In this document: piece after piece, positions 43,742-52,237 of the stretch
Numbering within the stretch: the first letter of the stretch is position 1
How the letters are laid out: every line of letters starts with the position of its first letter
Origin: Candidatus Gastranaerophilales bacterium
Lineage (GTDB): Bacteria; Cyanobacteriota; Vampirovibrionia; Gastranaerophilales; Gastranaerophilaceae
Assembly (NCBI GenBank): GCA_944324225.1
Contig: CALUVL010000001.1
Coordinates: 167,504-231,503, forward strand
Direction: 5' to 3'
Length of the DNA stretch: 64,000 bases
The notes under the pieces: model-generated
Database searches by the model: none
What the model saw: the letters and a program-made list of their open reading frames with translations, nothing else
What the model was told of the DNA's origin: nothing
Made by a program: the position numbers and the translations under genes

Positions 43742-45442
43742 ATGAGTGTTTTTAAATTTAACCGGCTTAAAATTGTCGAACAGATTGCAATAGTTTTCTT
43801 TTTTGCAGTTTTAATTCCAATGTCTGTGAGTGCTTTTATTATCAATAATGTAAATCAGCAGTCAATCAGATACCAGCTTAGAGAATCCGCAGTTTTAATT
43901 TCAAACATTGTTTCTGATGAAATTGATTTTTTTACGGACACAGTGACTGGAAACCTTGAGCAGCTGGCTTTATCATTGAAATATTTTAAAAGTTCTTCTA
44001 GACGTGCAGAATATTTGAAAGTAGTAAGAGAAAGCATGCAGAACTGTGAAGATCTGGTAATTGCAGCAAATCAAGCTGAAGCCGATGCTATCCGGGATAA
44101 CAATAAATTGCAAAATAAAGCCACGATTGCTGTTCCGCTTGATACGGGCGAAGTTCTTGTTGCAACATATTCTCTTGTTGAATTGCAGGATGAACTTTTT
44201 AGTTCACTTGCAGACGACAGCAGGCAGATTTATGTTCTTACAAATGACGGAAATCTGATTGCTTCACATAATTTTGCTGATGATGACTTTAAAAAAACAA
44301 TGTCGATGCTTCCGAAAAATCTTAAAATCGGCAAGCCCGTAATTTTTGGTGATGTAAAAAACCAGCCTCTTGTTTATGTGGCAAAAGATAACCCGAAGAT
44401 AACGATTATTGTAAATACAACAGAAGCAGTAACGGACAGAACAATTTATAAAGGCAGATTAAAAATTGTTCTCTCTATTATTGCGGCAACCCTTGTGATT
44501 CTTTTTGTCGGAGCTTTATATACCTTCTATTTGTATATTAATATCCGCCAGCTTTTTAAAGGTATAATTGCACTTTCAAAAGGTAACTATGAACGCCAGA
44601 TACGACTTCTTATAACAGCTTTTACACCGCATGAAATTGTCTTTCTTGCCCACGAATTTAACAGTATGGCAAGCGAAATTCATAAATCTTACAAACAGTT
44701 GAAAAAGAATAACAGAGAACTTAAACAGCTAAACGAATTCCGTTCAAATCTAATCGACACAGTAAGCCACGAATTGAGAACTCCTCTGACAAGCATTCAG
44801 GGCTACACAACCCGCCTGATGCGAAATGACATAACAATTGATGAAGCTACAAGACAAAAATCTTTGAGAATAATAAAAGAGCAATCAGACAGGCTCAAGC
44901 GTTTGATAGAAGACCTTTTGACAATTCCGGATATTGAAGGAATGAGATTGAGAACGGATATTGAAAGCGTTTATCTTCCGGAAGTTTTTGAAACCTCCCG
45001 AATTCTTGTTAAAAACAAAGATAACAAAGAGATTGTAATAAATATTGCTGAAGATTTTCCGAACGTATCAGGCGACAAAACAAGGTTAGAACAGGTATTT
45101 GTAAACTTAATTGAAAATGCCGTCAAATACGCCAAACCTGAAACAAAAATTGTTGTGGATACGGCTGTTGAGAACGGGAAAGCGAAAGTTTTTGTCAAGA
45201 ACGACTGCGACGTAATTCCGCCAAAGCAGCTGAAAAGACTTTTTGAAAAATTTGTCCGACTTGACGATAATACTACAAGAACGACAAGAGGAACTGGATT
45301 GGGATTATTTATCGTAAAAGGTCTTGTGGAGGCAATGGACGGTACAATTGAACTTCATTCAAATAAAGAAGTTGGTTTTTGCGCAGAAGTTACTCTGAAA
45401 CTTGCATCCGGCGACGAGGTTTTGAATGCAGCGGGCAATTGA
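43742..45442 (+). CDS. membrane sensor histidine kinase (HAMP-HisKA)
   Basis: A 566-residue kinase from ATG 43742, four bases after the regulator gene. It has a membrane segment near residues 14-36, an extracytoplasmic sensor region (about 37-235) with a Cache-like look, and a second membrane segment (about 238-262). A HAMP linker follows, then HisKA with His343 in DTVSHELRTPLTSIQGYTTR and an ATPase domain with N box FVNLIENAVKYAKP, DNTTRTTRGTGLGLFIVKGL. An intact pair with the regulator. The in-frame TTG at 43724 lacks a ribosome site. tadA overlaps its 3' end by 17 bases. Confidence 0.92.
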   Translation: MSVFKFNRLKIVEQIAIVFFFAVLIPMSVSAFIINNVNQQSIRYQLRESAVLISNIVSDEIDFFTDTVTGNLEQLALSLKYFKSSSRRAEYLKVVRESMQNCEDLVIAANQAEADAIRDNNKLQNKATIAVPLDTGEVLVATYSLVELQDELFSSLADDSRQIYVLTNDGNLIASHNFADDDFKKTMSMLPKNLKIGKPVIFGDVKNQPLVYVAKDNPKITIIVNTTEAVTDRTIYKGRLKIVLSIIAATLVILFVGALYTFYLYINIRQLFKGIIALSKGNYERQIRLLITAFTPHEIVFLAHEFNSMASEIHKSYKQLKKNNRELKQLNEFRSNLIDTVSHELRTPLTSIQGYTTRLMRNDITIDEATRQKSLRIIKEQSDRLKRLIEDLLTIPDIEGMRLRTDIESVYLPEVFETSRILVKNKDNKEIVINIAEDFPNVSGDKTRLEQVFVNLIENAVKYAKPETKIVVDTAVENGKAKVFVKNDCDVIPPKQLKRLFEKFVRLDDNTTRTTRGTGLGLFIVKGLVEAMDGTIELHSNKEVGFCAEVTLKLASGDEVLNAAGN

Positions 45443-45848
45443 TTTTTTGAATAAAAACATAAGCGAAAACGAAATTCCTGTTGCAGCGATTGTTGTGCAA
45501 GACGGTGAGGTAATTTCAGCCGCCTGTAACAGAAAGGAAAAAGAAAACGATGTGACTTCTCATGCAGAAATTCTTGCACTCAGAGAGGCATCAGAAAAGC
45601 TTGGCAGATGGCGGATGGAAGATTGCGAGATGTATGTTACTCTTGAACCCTGTCCTATGTGCGCATGGGCAATTTTGCAGGCAAGGCTGAAGGCTGTGTA
45701 TTTCGGAAGCTTTGACACAAAATACGGGGCGCTTGGCTCGGTAATTGATTTGAGAAAATATTCCGACTCAAAGCCTAAAGTTTACGGCGGAATAATGGAA
45801 AAAGAATGTGATGAAATTTTAAGGAATTTTTTTGCGAGGTTAAGATGA
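45426..45848 (+). CDS. tadA: tRNA-specific adenosine deaminase TadA
   Basis: It deaminates adenosine 34 to inosine in tRNA-Arg(ACG). The 140-residue protein has the zinc site HAE in TSHAEILALREASEKLG and PCPMC in LEPCPMCAWAIL, with the C-terminal helix typical of TadA (SVIDLRKYSD). Cytidine deaminase-like relatives are excluded by the HAExxA and EPCPMC order. GAGG lies eight bases before ATG 45426. It overlaps the histidine kinase gene by 17 bases and the next gene by four. Confidence 0.93.
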   Translation: MQRAIDFLNKNISENEIPVAAIVVQDGEVISAACNRKEKENDVTSHAEILALREASEKLGRWRMEDCEMYVTLEPCPMCAWAILQARLKAVYFGSFDTKYGALGSVIDLRKYSDSKPKVYGGIMEKECDEILRNFFARLR

Positions 45849-46609
45849 TTACAAAAGAAAAAATGGATGAACTTGTCAAAAAATATGAAACAGAAAAATT
45901 TATTGCACCGGATCCTGTGAGTATTCCTCACAGGTTTAAGAATAAAAAAGATAAAGAAATTGCAGGATTTATCGCATCACTTGTTGCATACGGAAGCAGA
46001 AAAGTATTTTTGAAAAAGCTTGATGAGTTATTTAAAATTGCACAGGATGAGCCGTTGAATTTCATATTGAATTTTGAGCCGAAAATGCTGGGAGATTTCA
46101 ACTACAGATTTGGCAAGACATCGGACTTTGCGGAGATTTTCGGAATTTTACAGACGCTTTACAAAACAGACGGAGGGTTGGAAGAACTTTTTAAATACGG
46201 ATACAACATAACACCTGAGTCTGACGGAAGAGTCGGCAGGATGTTTAATGTTGTGACGGATTACTTTTATTCAAGGGCCTCGAAAGGTGTAGGTCAGGGG
46301 TTTTATTTTATGATTCCGGATCCGCGAAAAGGCGGAGCGATGAAAAGGATGTGTATGTATTTAAGGTGGATGGTGAGAAAACCGCCTGTGGATTTCGGGG
46401 TATGGGATTTTATGCCGCAGTCTGAGCTTTTGATACCGCTTGACGTTCATGTCGGGCGAATTTCAAGGGAAATGGGTCTTTTGATACGGAAGCAGAATGA
46501 CTTTAAGACAGTGCTTGAGTTGACAGAAAACCTCAGGAAATTTGATGCGGAAGATCCGTCAAAGTATGATTTTGCAATGTTCGGACTCGGGGTTGACAGG
46601 CAGAATTAA
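45845..46609 (+). CDS. TIGR02757 (DUF2400) family protein
   Basis: A 254-residue soluble protein of the conserved TIGR02757 family, recognised by DPVSIPHRFKNKKDKEIAGF, the YRFGKTSDF region, KRMCMYLRWMVRKPPVDFG, and IPLDVHVGRISREMGLL. The family resembles HhH-type DNA glycosylases in fold and occurs sporadically across bacteria, but its biochemical role is undefined. It starts four bases inside tadA (ATGA) and is the third gene of the two-component/tadA transcript. Confidence 0.88.
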   Translation: MITKEKMDELVKKYETEKFIAPDPVSIPHRFKNKKDKEIAGFIASLVAYGSRKVFLKKLDELFKIAQDEPLNFILNFEPKMLGDFNYRFGKTSDFAEIFGILQTLYKTDGGLEELFKYGYNITPESDGRVGRMFNVVTDYFYSRASKGVGQGFYFMIPDPRKGGAMKRMCMYLRWMVRKPPVDFGVWDFMPQSELLIPLDVHVGRISREMGLLIRKQNDFKTVLELTENLRKFDAEDPSKYDFAMFGLGVDRQN

Positions 46610-46664
46610 GATGATATTATAAAATCCCTTCAAGTAAACAAGAATATCGAAAGGTGGTATGTGT

Positions 46665-46982
46665 ATGATAAAGATTTCACCTGTAGCGGAAAGACTGGCT
46701 CAATTACGTGCAGACAAGGTTTTAAACTGGGCACTTGGCAATTATAAAGGTTACAAAAAGGCTTCAAAAGAATTTGCAAAGTATGCTGTTGCAAACAAAG
46801 AGGCGATATCTGAGATGCCTCCGATGAAAAACATTTCGGTTCCGTTGTTTTCAAAAACAGGGCTTAGGATGGCAAAGGTTTGGTTTTTGGACAAATTCAG
46901 GATAAAAACGCCTGAGGAAAAGGAATTAAGGCAATATGCCAGAGCGGAAGAAATGCGCCGAAAACTTTTTCAAAACGGGTAA
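46665..46982 (+). CDS. small basic hypothetical protein
   Basis: A 105-residue basic protein. The start ATG 46665 is placed by AAGGTGG seven bases upstream; the ATG at 46659 is too close to that site. The sequence is helical (LAQLRADKVLNWALGNYKGY and RQYARAEEMRRKLFQNG) with no recognised motif. It follows the TIGR02757 gene by 55 bases and may be part of the same transcript. The repeat-and-nuclease duplication begins nine bases after its stop. Confidence 0.65.
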   Translation: MIKISPVAERLAQLRADKVLNWALGNYKGYKKASKEFAKYAVANKEAISEMPPMKNISVPLFSKTGLRMAKVWFLDKFRIKTPEEKELRQYARAEEMRRKLFQNG

Positions 46983-47030
46983 GGCTATGTCATTCCAAGG
47001 GCAACAGCCGTGGAATTCACACGAACTACA

Positions 47031-47102
47031 CGTCATTCTGAGGACGAAGTCCGAAGAATCTAATTACGTCTTAAAGATCCTTCGCTTTGCTCAGGATGAC
47101 AT
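47031..47102. repeat. REP-like element left of GIY-YIG copy A
   Basis: CGTCATTCTGAGGACGAAGT followed by CCGAAGAATC, a centre and ATCCTTCGCTTTGCTCAGGA TGAC; two inverted halves. Confidence 0.8.
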
Positions 47103-47124
47103 GAAACTTAAGTTAATTATATGG

Positions 47125-47415
47125 ATGAACAAACATTATTTTGTGTATATTTTAACAAACTATAATTGTACTACATTATATGTCGGAGTAACATCTGATA
47201 TAATACAAAGAGTTTATCAGCATAAAAGCAAAATTGTTGACGGGTTTAGCAAAAGATATAATTTGAATAAATTAGTATATTTTGAGCAGTTTATAAGCAT
47301 TGAAGAAGCGATAAAACGTGAAAAATATATAAAAGGTAAGAAACGAAGTTTTAAAAAAGAATTAATAAATTCAACAAACCCGCAATGGGATGACTTATAT
47401 TATAAACTTATATAG
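47125..47415 (+). CDS. GIY-YIG nuclease-like protein, copy A
   Basis: A 96-residue GIY-YIG domain protein (UPF0213/YhbQ-like). The domain has VYI (YFVYILTN), YVG (LYVGVT), the Arg in DIIQRVYQHKSK, the Glu in AIKREKYIKGK and the Asn in NSTNPQW, so all catalytic positions are kept. In this copy an extra A after ATGGATGAACAA moves the upstream ATG (47121) out of frame; translation must begin at ATG 47125 (MNKHYF). A longer open frame upstream to 46936 exists only because REP sequence is open. The gene is flanked on both sides by REP-like elements. Its role may be nicking at, or repair near, those repeats, but this is a guess. Confidence 0.85.
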   Translation: MNKHYFVYILTNYNCTTLYVGVTSDIIQRVYQHKSKIVDGFSKRYNLNKLVYFEQFISIEEAIKREKYIKGKKRSFKKELINSTNPQWDDLYYKLI

Positions 47416-47423
47416 CCCTTACA

Positions 47424-47532
47424 CGTCATTCTGAGGACGAAGTCCGAAGAATCTAATTATGTCTTAAAGATCCTTCGCCCTCTCACAAAACGATACTTAA
47501 TCGTTTTGTTCGGCAGAGTGCTCATGATGACA
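47424..47532. repeat. REP-like element right of GIY-YIG copy A
   Basis: CGTCATTCTGAGGACGAAGT at the left and GATGACA at the right enclose an AAAACGA...TCGTTTT hairpin of 20 or so bases, which the left-hand elements lack. Confidence 0.8.
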
Positions 47533-47584
47533 AAATTCTTAAATCATTCCAAGGGCAACACCCGAAGAATTCACACGAACTACA

Positions 47585-47655
47585 CGTCATTCTGAGGACG
47601 AAGTCCGAAGAATCTAATTATGTCTTAAAGATCCTTCGCTTTGCTCAGGATGACA
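47585..47655. repeat. REP-like element left of GIY-YIG copy B
   Basis: Almost identical to 47031-47102 (the second copy from the tandem duplication). Confidence 0.8.
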
Positions 47656-47674
47656 TGAAACTTAAGTTAATTAT

Positions 47675-47968
47675 ATGGATGAACAACATTATTTTGTGTA
47701 TATTTTAACAAACTATAATTGTACTACATTATATGTCGGAGTAACATCTGATATAATACAAAGAGTTTATCAGCATAAAAGCAAAATTGTTGACGGGTTT
47801 AGCAAAAGATATAATTTGAATAAATTAGTATATTTTGAGCAGTTTATAAGCATTGAAGAAGCGATAAAACGTGAAAAATATATAAAAGGTAAGAAACGAA
47901 GTTTTAAAAAAGAATTAATAAATTCAACAAACCCGCAATGGGATGACTTATATTATAAACTTATATAG
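47675..47968 (+). CDS. GIY-YIG nuclease-like protein, copy B
   Basis: A 97-residue protein identical to copy A from residue 5 on. It begins MDEQHYFVYIL because this copy lacks the extra A, so the original ATG (47675) is in frame. Active-site residues are retained as in copy A. No ribosome binding site is evident upstream. The flanking REP-like elements are duplicated with it. Confidence 0.88.
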   Translation: MDEQHYFVYILTNYNCTTLYVGVTSDIIQRVYQHKSKIVDGFSKRYNLNKLVYFEQFISIEEAIKREKYIKGKKRSFKKELINSTNPQWDDLYYKLI

Positions 47969-47976
47969 CCCTTACA

Positions 47977-48085
47977 CGTCATTCTGAGGACGAAGTCCGA
48001 AGAATCTAATTATGTCTAATAGATCCTTCGCCCTCTCACAAAACGATACTTAATCGTTTTGTTCGGCAGAGTGCTCGGGATGACA
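47977..48085. repeat. REP-like element right of GIY-YIG copy B
   Basis: Copy of 47424-47532 with small differences (GTCTAATAGATCC for GTCTTAAAGATCC and CTCGGGATGACA for CTCATGATGACA). Confidence 0.8.
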
Positions 48086-48096
48086 TGAAAACCTTA

Positions 48097-48140
48097 CGTC
48101 ATCCTGAACTTGTTTCAGGATCTCTTGATTTCAGGATGAC
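48097..48140. repeat. REP-like element, CCTGAACTTGTTTCAGG type
   Basis: CGTCATCCTGAACTTGTTTC followed by AGGATC and TTTCAGGATGAC. This version pairs CCTGAA with TTCAGG and differs from the GAAGCGAAG copies, but shares the terminal GTCATCC...GGATGAC. It is the same type as the core of 7631-7717. Confidence 0.75.
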
Positions 48141-48160
48141 AGGTGGGTACAAATGCATAC

Positions 48161-48197
48161 AAAAACTCCCGTCTGCCTTTAGAGGAAAACGGGAGTT
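48161..48197 (-). terminator. terminator of the large repeat protein gene
   Basis: Read on the minus strand, AACTCCCGT and ACGGGAGTT form a nine-bp stem followed by five T. Confidence 0.8.
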
Positions 48198-48203
48198 GTA
48201 TAA

Positions 48204-50291
48204 TTATATTGTTTTTTCATTATCGAGTTTGGCGAGTTTTGCCACAAATTCCGGATTACTCAGGTCAATTTTTTTATCTTTAATTCCGAGTTGTTCAAGT
48301 CGTTTTGTAAGGTTTTCGTATATGTGTTTTTGAATAGGCTCTTCACCCATAAACCATTCTTCCTGAAGTGCCTGCACTAAAGATTGACCGGCCACTGCCT
48401 GATATGAGGTCAGGACTTTAATAACGTTTTCTGGATTTATATATTCAAGCAGTGCTATTGTATTGCTGTTCAAGCTCGGGCCTGAAATCTGGTTATACAA
48501 AGAGTCAGCAAGGACTGATTTTGTACATACACCGTTTTCGTCAAACTCAAATTTGTAATCCCTTTCTATGCCGTCTGAGTTTTTGCTCTTGATGTGGGTC
48601 AGACGGAGCACCCCGTTTTCAACGAGCCTGTCAACGGTTTTGCCGTCTTCTTTATAGTAGGTTTCTTTTGGCTTATTCCCGTCTTTGTCGTATTCTCCAA
48701 TATAGGCTACCGTACCATCACCGCGGGTGCTGGTTATTGTCTTGCTTCCATCCTTGTCGTCGTATGTGTAGGTGTCTGTAAAATCAACAGTTTTGCCGTC
48801 TTCTTTGTATTCGGTATATTTTGTCGTTCTGTCTTTGTTGTCCTTCTCCCGAACATAAGATAATGTATCATCTCCACGTGTTAGGGTTTTGGTATAACTG
48901 CCGTCGTCGTTGTATTTGTAGGTTTCTGTATCGTTAACAGTTTGCCCGTCGGCTTTGTAACTAATTCTCTTAACTAACTTTCCATTTTCGTCATACTGAC
49001 GTTCATAATCCAGTTTGTCACTGTCACTGCCTATTTGTGTTTCAAGTTCAGCAGTTTTCTTGCCGTTGTTGTCATATTCAGTTACTACGCAATATTCATT
49101 ATCTGCGTCACCTTTATTATAAATACGTTTTACTTCTCTGCCATTCGAGTCAGTCCAGATTTCGCAATTTGTGTTATTACCTTGTTTTGCAGTTACACCT
49201 TCCGGCGGCTCTTTAGCTTTTGCATAGGGATTTGCAGCAAGTCTTTCCTGCGGAGTTCCTGCTGCCGTTGGGGTTGGTGTGGTCGTTTCCGGTTTTTCGG
49301 GTGCTTTTGCTGCCGGAGTTTCTACGGTTTCAGTTGAATCCACAGGGGTTGTTTCAGGCGGAACTGTCTGCGTCGTATCGCTTGGCGCTGTGGGCTGTTC
49401 TTGTGCAGCTTCCGGAGCAGGTTCTTCAATTTTTCTTTGCGGAATCCCGAACTTATCCATTACGTTCTTGACGCTTACTGGCATGCGGGATTTGATGGTT
49501 TTGCCGTTATATGTAAAGAAAGCTGTTATCTCGCCGTTTTCATCCTGCTTGAATTCTCCGCTGAATTTGCCGTCAAGGGTTTCTTTGCCTGCATAGTTTG
49601 AGAACTGCTGGTCTAATACTTGAATATATTCATTCGGATAATCTTTTATAAACTGTTGCTGCGGGATAAGTTTTCCGTCTTTGTCACGATAAGTTACATT
49701 TGACCCGTCATCAAAAACTCGTGCGGATACTCCGCTTTCATCAAACTTCATCTCCGTACCTCTTGCATAGTGCGGATTAAGCCTTTTGCCGTCCTGAGCA
49801 TAATATTGTCCGTTCTTAATCGTTGTTCCGTTCGGCCCCGGAGTGCCTTCGTCCGGCTTCTCTTCAACCTTAGGGGTTTCGTTAGTTGCCGGTTTTTCTT
49901 CCGGAGCAGGAGTTTCGTTTTCTTCGGGTTTTTCTGCCTGTGTTCCGGTTAGTTTCACGCCCATTGCCTCATACAACTGTGCGGTTTCTTCTGCCGTAAA
50001 TTCTATCTGCTGGTCGGGATGTACTACAAAACTATTGTGCCAGCCGGCTTTTGTCTTGTCGGTTCCGCCTCCAAATATTGAGGCTTTGCCTTCGGCCTTT
50101 CTGTTCTGCTGAAGTTCAATCAGCTTGTCCATAACCGCATTCCACTCTTTTGCCGTAATCTTGCCGTCTGTAAGTTCTGCGGTCTTGTTCTTTATCATTT
50201 CATCTACAAGATCTTTCAGGGCATGGGTAATCCCGTAATTCTTCTTAATCTTAATTGTTGCAGGATTAATTCCTGGCACATTTTCACTCAT
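48204..50291 (-). CDS. large repeat protein with Pro/Thr-rich linkers and YD-like repeats
   Basis: A 695-residue protein with no signal peptide or membrane segment. The N-terminal 110 residues are a helical domain (YGITHALKDLVDEMIKNKTA). Two Pro/Glu/Thr-rich linkers (about 115-150 and 290-350) flank a central domain. Residues about 390-560 contain repeats such as GKLVKRISYKADGQTVNDTE and KTVDFTDTYTYDDK of roughly 27 residues, close to those of the protein at 3969-4685. The C-terminal 120 residues are helical. It may be exported by a signal-less route or act on the cell surface. I recognise no family. AAGGAGA precedes the ATG, and a terminator follows. Confidence 0.72.
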   Translation of the reverse strand: MSENVPGINPATIKIKKNYGITHALKDLVDEMIKNKTAELTDGKITAKEWNAVMDKLIELQQNRKAEGKASIFGGGTDKTKAGWHNSFVVHPDQQIEFTAEETAQLYEAMGVKLTGTQAEKPEENETPAPEEKPATNETPKVEEKPDEGTPGPNGTTIKNGQYYAQDGKRLNPHYARGTEMKFDESGVSARVFDDGSNVTYRDKDGKLIPQQQFIKDYPNEYIQVLDQQFSNYAGKETLDGKFSGEFKQDENGEITAFFTYNGKTIKSRMPVSVKNVMDKFGIPQRKIEEPAPEAAQEQPTAPSDTTQTVPPETTPVDSTETVETPAAKAPEKPETTTPTPTAAGTPQERLAANPYAKAKEPPEGVTAKQGNNTNCEIWTDSNGREVKRIYNKGDADNEYCVVTEYDNNGKKTAELETQIGSDSDKLDYERQYDENGKLVKRISYKADGQTVNDTETYKYNDDGSYTKTLTRGDDTLSYVREKDNKDRTTKYTEYKEDGKTVDFTDTYTYDDKDGSKTITSTRGDGTVAYIGEYDKDGNKPKETYYKEDGKTVDRLVENGVLRLTHIKSKNSDGIERDYKFEFDENGVCTKSVLADSLYNQISGPSLNSNTIALLEYINPENVIKVLTSYQAVAGQSLVQALQEEWFMGEEPIQKHIYENLTKRLEQLGIKDKKIDLSNPEFVAKLAKLDNEKTI

Positions 50292-50575
50292 AATGAATCT
50301 CCTTATGTTATATTCCGTATGATATACTTATATAAAGTTTATATGCCCTGAAAAATTGCGTTTTTTATTACTTGATTTTTTTCGATTTTTTGCTAAATTC
50401 CTTATCTGGCGCATAAAAACACTATAAAAATTAATATTTACAATTTGTAATATTTCATATGTTTATATTAGTGTATATTTTGTGAAAAGGTTATATAATA
50501 AAATAAACTGATTTTGATAAGTCAGTTGACTGTAATTAATAAATCATTATATTTGAAGAATAAAGGATGATTAAG
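50292..50575. other. divergent AT-rich promoter region
   Basis: This gap of about 280 bp separates the divergent large repeat protein gene and the TPR gene. It contains no ORF, no REP element and no hairpin of note. AT-rich blocks (for example TTATATAATAAAATAAA near 50490) are the likely promoters. Confidence 0.4.
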
Positions 50576-51568
50576 ATGAATAAAAAATTAGCGTTATTTT
50601 TATCGGTAGTATTAATACTCGGTGCTGTTTCAACCGTTAAAGCAGCAGAAGCAGGTTTAAAACCAGATGCGGTAATTAATGAATCAACTATTCCGAAAGC
50701 AGAAGTTATTGAACCTCCGATTAGCATTACAGTGTTTGAATATGACCCCAAGCTTTATCCAAAGCCGAATCTTAACCATGCTGTTTCAAGTTATAAAAAA
50801 GCTAATTATACAGGTGCGGCTCAAGAATTGCTTTCATATTTGGCTAAAAATCCGGAAGATGCTAAAGCATACTATTATCTTGCTGTTACTCTGGCAAATC
50901 TCGGGGATACAGATGCAGCAATATCAGCTTATGAAAAAGTTATAGCTTTAAATCCCAACGAAGGCATTGTCACTTATGCTGCAAAAGGTCGTGACTGTCT
51001 GACGGGAGGTCCTTTGTGCTCTGAATCCGGGCTTATGGAAGGTGAAGAACCGGATCCGTTGGATGAATTTATTAATGCACCTTATGGCGACGGCTTCTCT
51101 CCTGAATTAAAAGAACAGATGAAATACAAAGACTTAGAAAATATTCAGAAAAATATTAACAGAAAGCCTGCGCTTGATCCGGATGAAGTTCAGGAAATTA
51201 AAGAATTTGATAAAGAACATTCCGGTATGGAGCTTACCGATAATAAAATCGCTCTTGCTGACGGTCAAGTTTCTAATGACGAAATAGTTGAGGCTTTGCA
51301 TACTCTTCAAAAAGCAGGTATGAATGTTTCTATTCAGCCTTCAACTCCAAATCCTGCTGCGTTTCAGAATCAGCAGACGGCTCAGATGAGCATGATGCTC
51401 GGCGGAAACCAGAATAATAATGATCCCATGACACAGATGCTTCCATATATGATGCAGGCAGGAACAAAAGAAGGTGCGCAAAATGTCGACCCGCAGGTTC
51501 TGCAAACTATGATGATGAGCTCAATGTTGAATAATCTTGACTTCAATACATCTGATAACGACAGATAA
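50576..51568 (+). CDS. secreted TPR protein
   Basis: A 330-residue protein from ATG 50576, selected because AAAGGA lies eight bases upstream (the ATG three codons before is too close to it). It has a signal peptide (MNKKLALFLSVVLILGAVST) ending near AEA, two or three TPR units (VSSYKKANYTGAAQELLSYL and AYYYLAVTLANLGDTDAAIS), an acidic central part and a Met/Gln/Asn-rich C-terminal tail (QMSMMLGGNQNNN). The tail looks unstructured. The next gene starts two bases after its stop. Confidence 0.8.
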   Translation: MNKKLALFLSVVLILGAVSTVKAAEAGLKPDAVINESTIPKAEVIEPPISITVFEYDPKLYPKPNLNHAVSSYKKANYTGAAQELLSYLAKNPEDAKAYYYLAVTLANLGDTDAAISAYEKVIALNPNEGIVTYAAKGRDCLTGGPLCSESGLMEGEEPDPLDEFINAPYGDGFSPELKEQMKYKDLENIQKNINRKPALDPDEVQEIKEFDKEHSGMELTDNKIALADGQVSNDEIVEALHTLQKAGMNVSIQPSTPNPAAFQNQQTAQMSMMLGGNQNNNDPMTQMLPYMMQAGTKEGAQNVDPQVLQTMMMSSMLNNLDFNTSDNDR

Positions 51569-51570
51569 TT

Positions 51571-52170
51571 ATGATTACAACTTACGAAGATGCTAAAAAT
51601 AAACTTTTGACATTCTCTCTTGATGAGGAATGTCAAAGTTTTTTTCAAAAAAATAATTGTATTCTTGAGCTTGCATATTCTAAAATATTCACGGATAATC
51701 CGAAGCAGGCTGAAGATTTGTTTAGACAATCCTGTGATTTGAATCCACGGTCTCAATGGGGTGTGAAACTTGCAGGTATGCTGCAAACTAAGCCAGTCCC
51801 TTATCCAACTTATTTTGAATTGAGAAATTTTCTTGAAATTGATTTGAATCTTTTAATCAATTATGGCAAAAGTGCTTGTGCCGATGAGGTTATCAGCTAT
51901 TCGGATTCGTTCTTTTCCGTTAACCCTGAAGTATATAAATATATTGGACGTGTGTACTGGAATAATGGGGTGTATTCTTACGGCAAATTTTTTCTCGAAA
52001 GGGCTAAAAGTTATTTTTATCCAGATCCGGAGCTGCATGTCTTGCTTGCAAATGTTTATCTCGCTGAGGGTAAAACTGAAAAAGCTATTAGTGCAGTTGA
52101 AAATTGTCTTGAGATACTTCCGGAATATTTTCCTGCAATCGTTTTGAAAAGAAAATTAACGAAAAATTGA
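51571..52170 (+). CDS. cytoplasmic TPR-like protein
   Basis: A 199-residue protein with TPR-like helices (AYSKIFTDNPKQAEDLFRQS, YIGRVYWNNGVYSYGKFFLE, LHVLLANVYLAEGKTEKAIS). No signal peptide. It starts two bases after the secreted TPR gene, so both are probably one transcript. The N-terminus (MITTYEDAKNKLLTFSLDEE) is not TPR. Function unknown. Confidence 0.72.
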   Translation: MITTYEDAKNKLLTFSLDEECQSFFQKNNCILELAYSKIFTDNPKQAEDLFRQSCDLNPRSQWGVKLAGMLQTKPVPYPTYFELRNFLEIDLNLLINYGKSACADEVISYSDSFFSVNPEVYKYIGRVYWNNGVYSYGKFFLERAKSYFYPDPELHVLLANVYLAEGKTEKAISAVENCLEILPEYFPAIVLKRKLTKN

Positions 52171-52237
52171 TAGATAATTATCTTTATGCTACTCTGGTAG
52201 CGCAAGTTTTAAATAACCCCAAGGAGAGGAATTAAAG

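Larger units (their letters stand above)
46991..48085 (+). repeat. tandem duplication of a 554-bp REP-GIY-YIG unit
   Basis: Copy A (46991-47544) and copy B (47545-about 48085) are nearly identical, including one REP-like element, a GIY-YIG gene and a second REP-like element with a Bam-like internal hairpin (AAAACGATACTTAATCGTTTT). Differences are a single A in the gene start of copy A, small changes in the first 30 bases and a few in the right REP part. Homology stops where the next unique sequence begins. Confidence 0.9.

Noticed and set aside
46936..47124. N-terminal extension of GIY-YIG copy A
   Set aside because: The upstream frame is open only because it runs through a REP-like element; the duplicated copy starts at the equivalent of 47121-47125 and has no such extension.
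48085..48333. 82-residue ORF beginning in a REP element
   Set aside because: It reads through repeat and the antisense strand of the large repeat gene; no supporting start or family.
49035..49952. several plus-strand ORFs opposite the large repeat protein
   Set aside because: Antisense shadows of one long gene with normal codon use; their hydrophobic and Cys-rich composition is typical of antisense reading.
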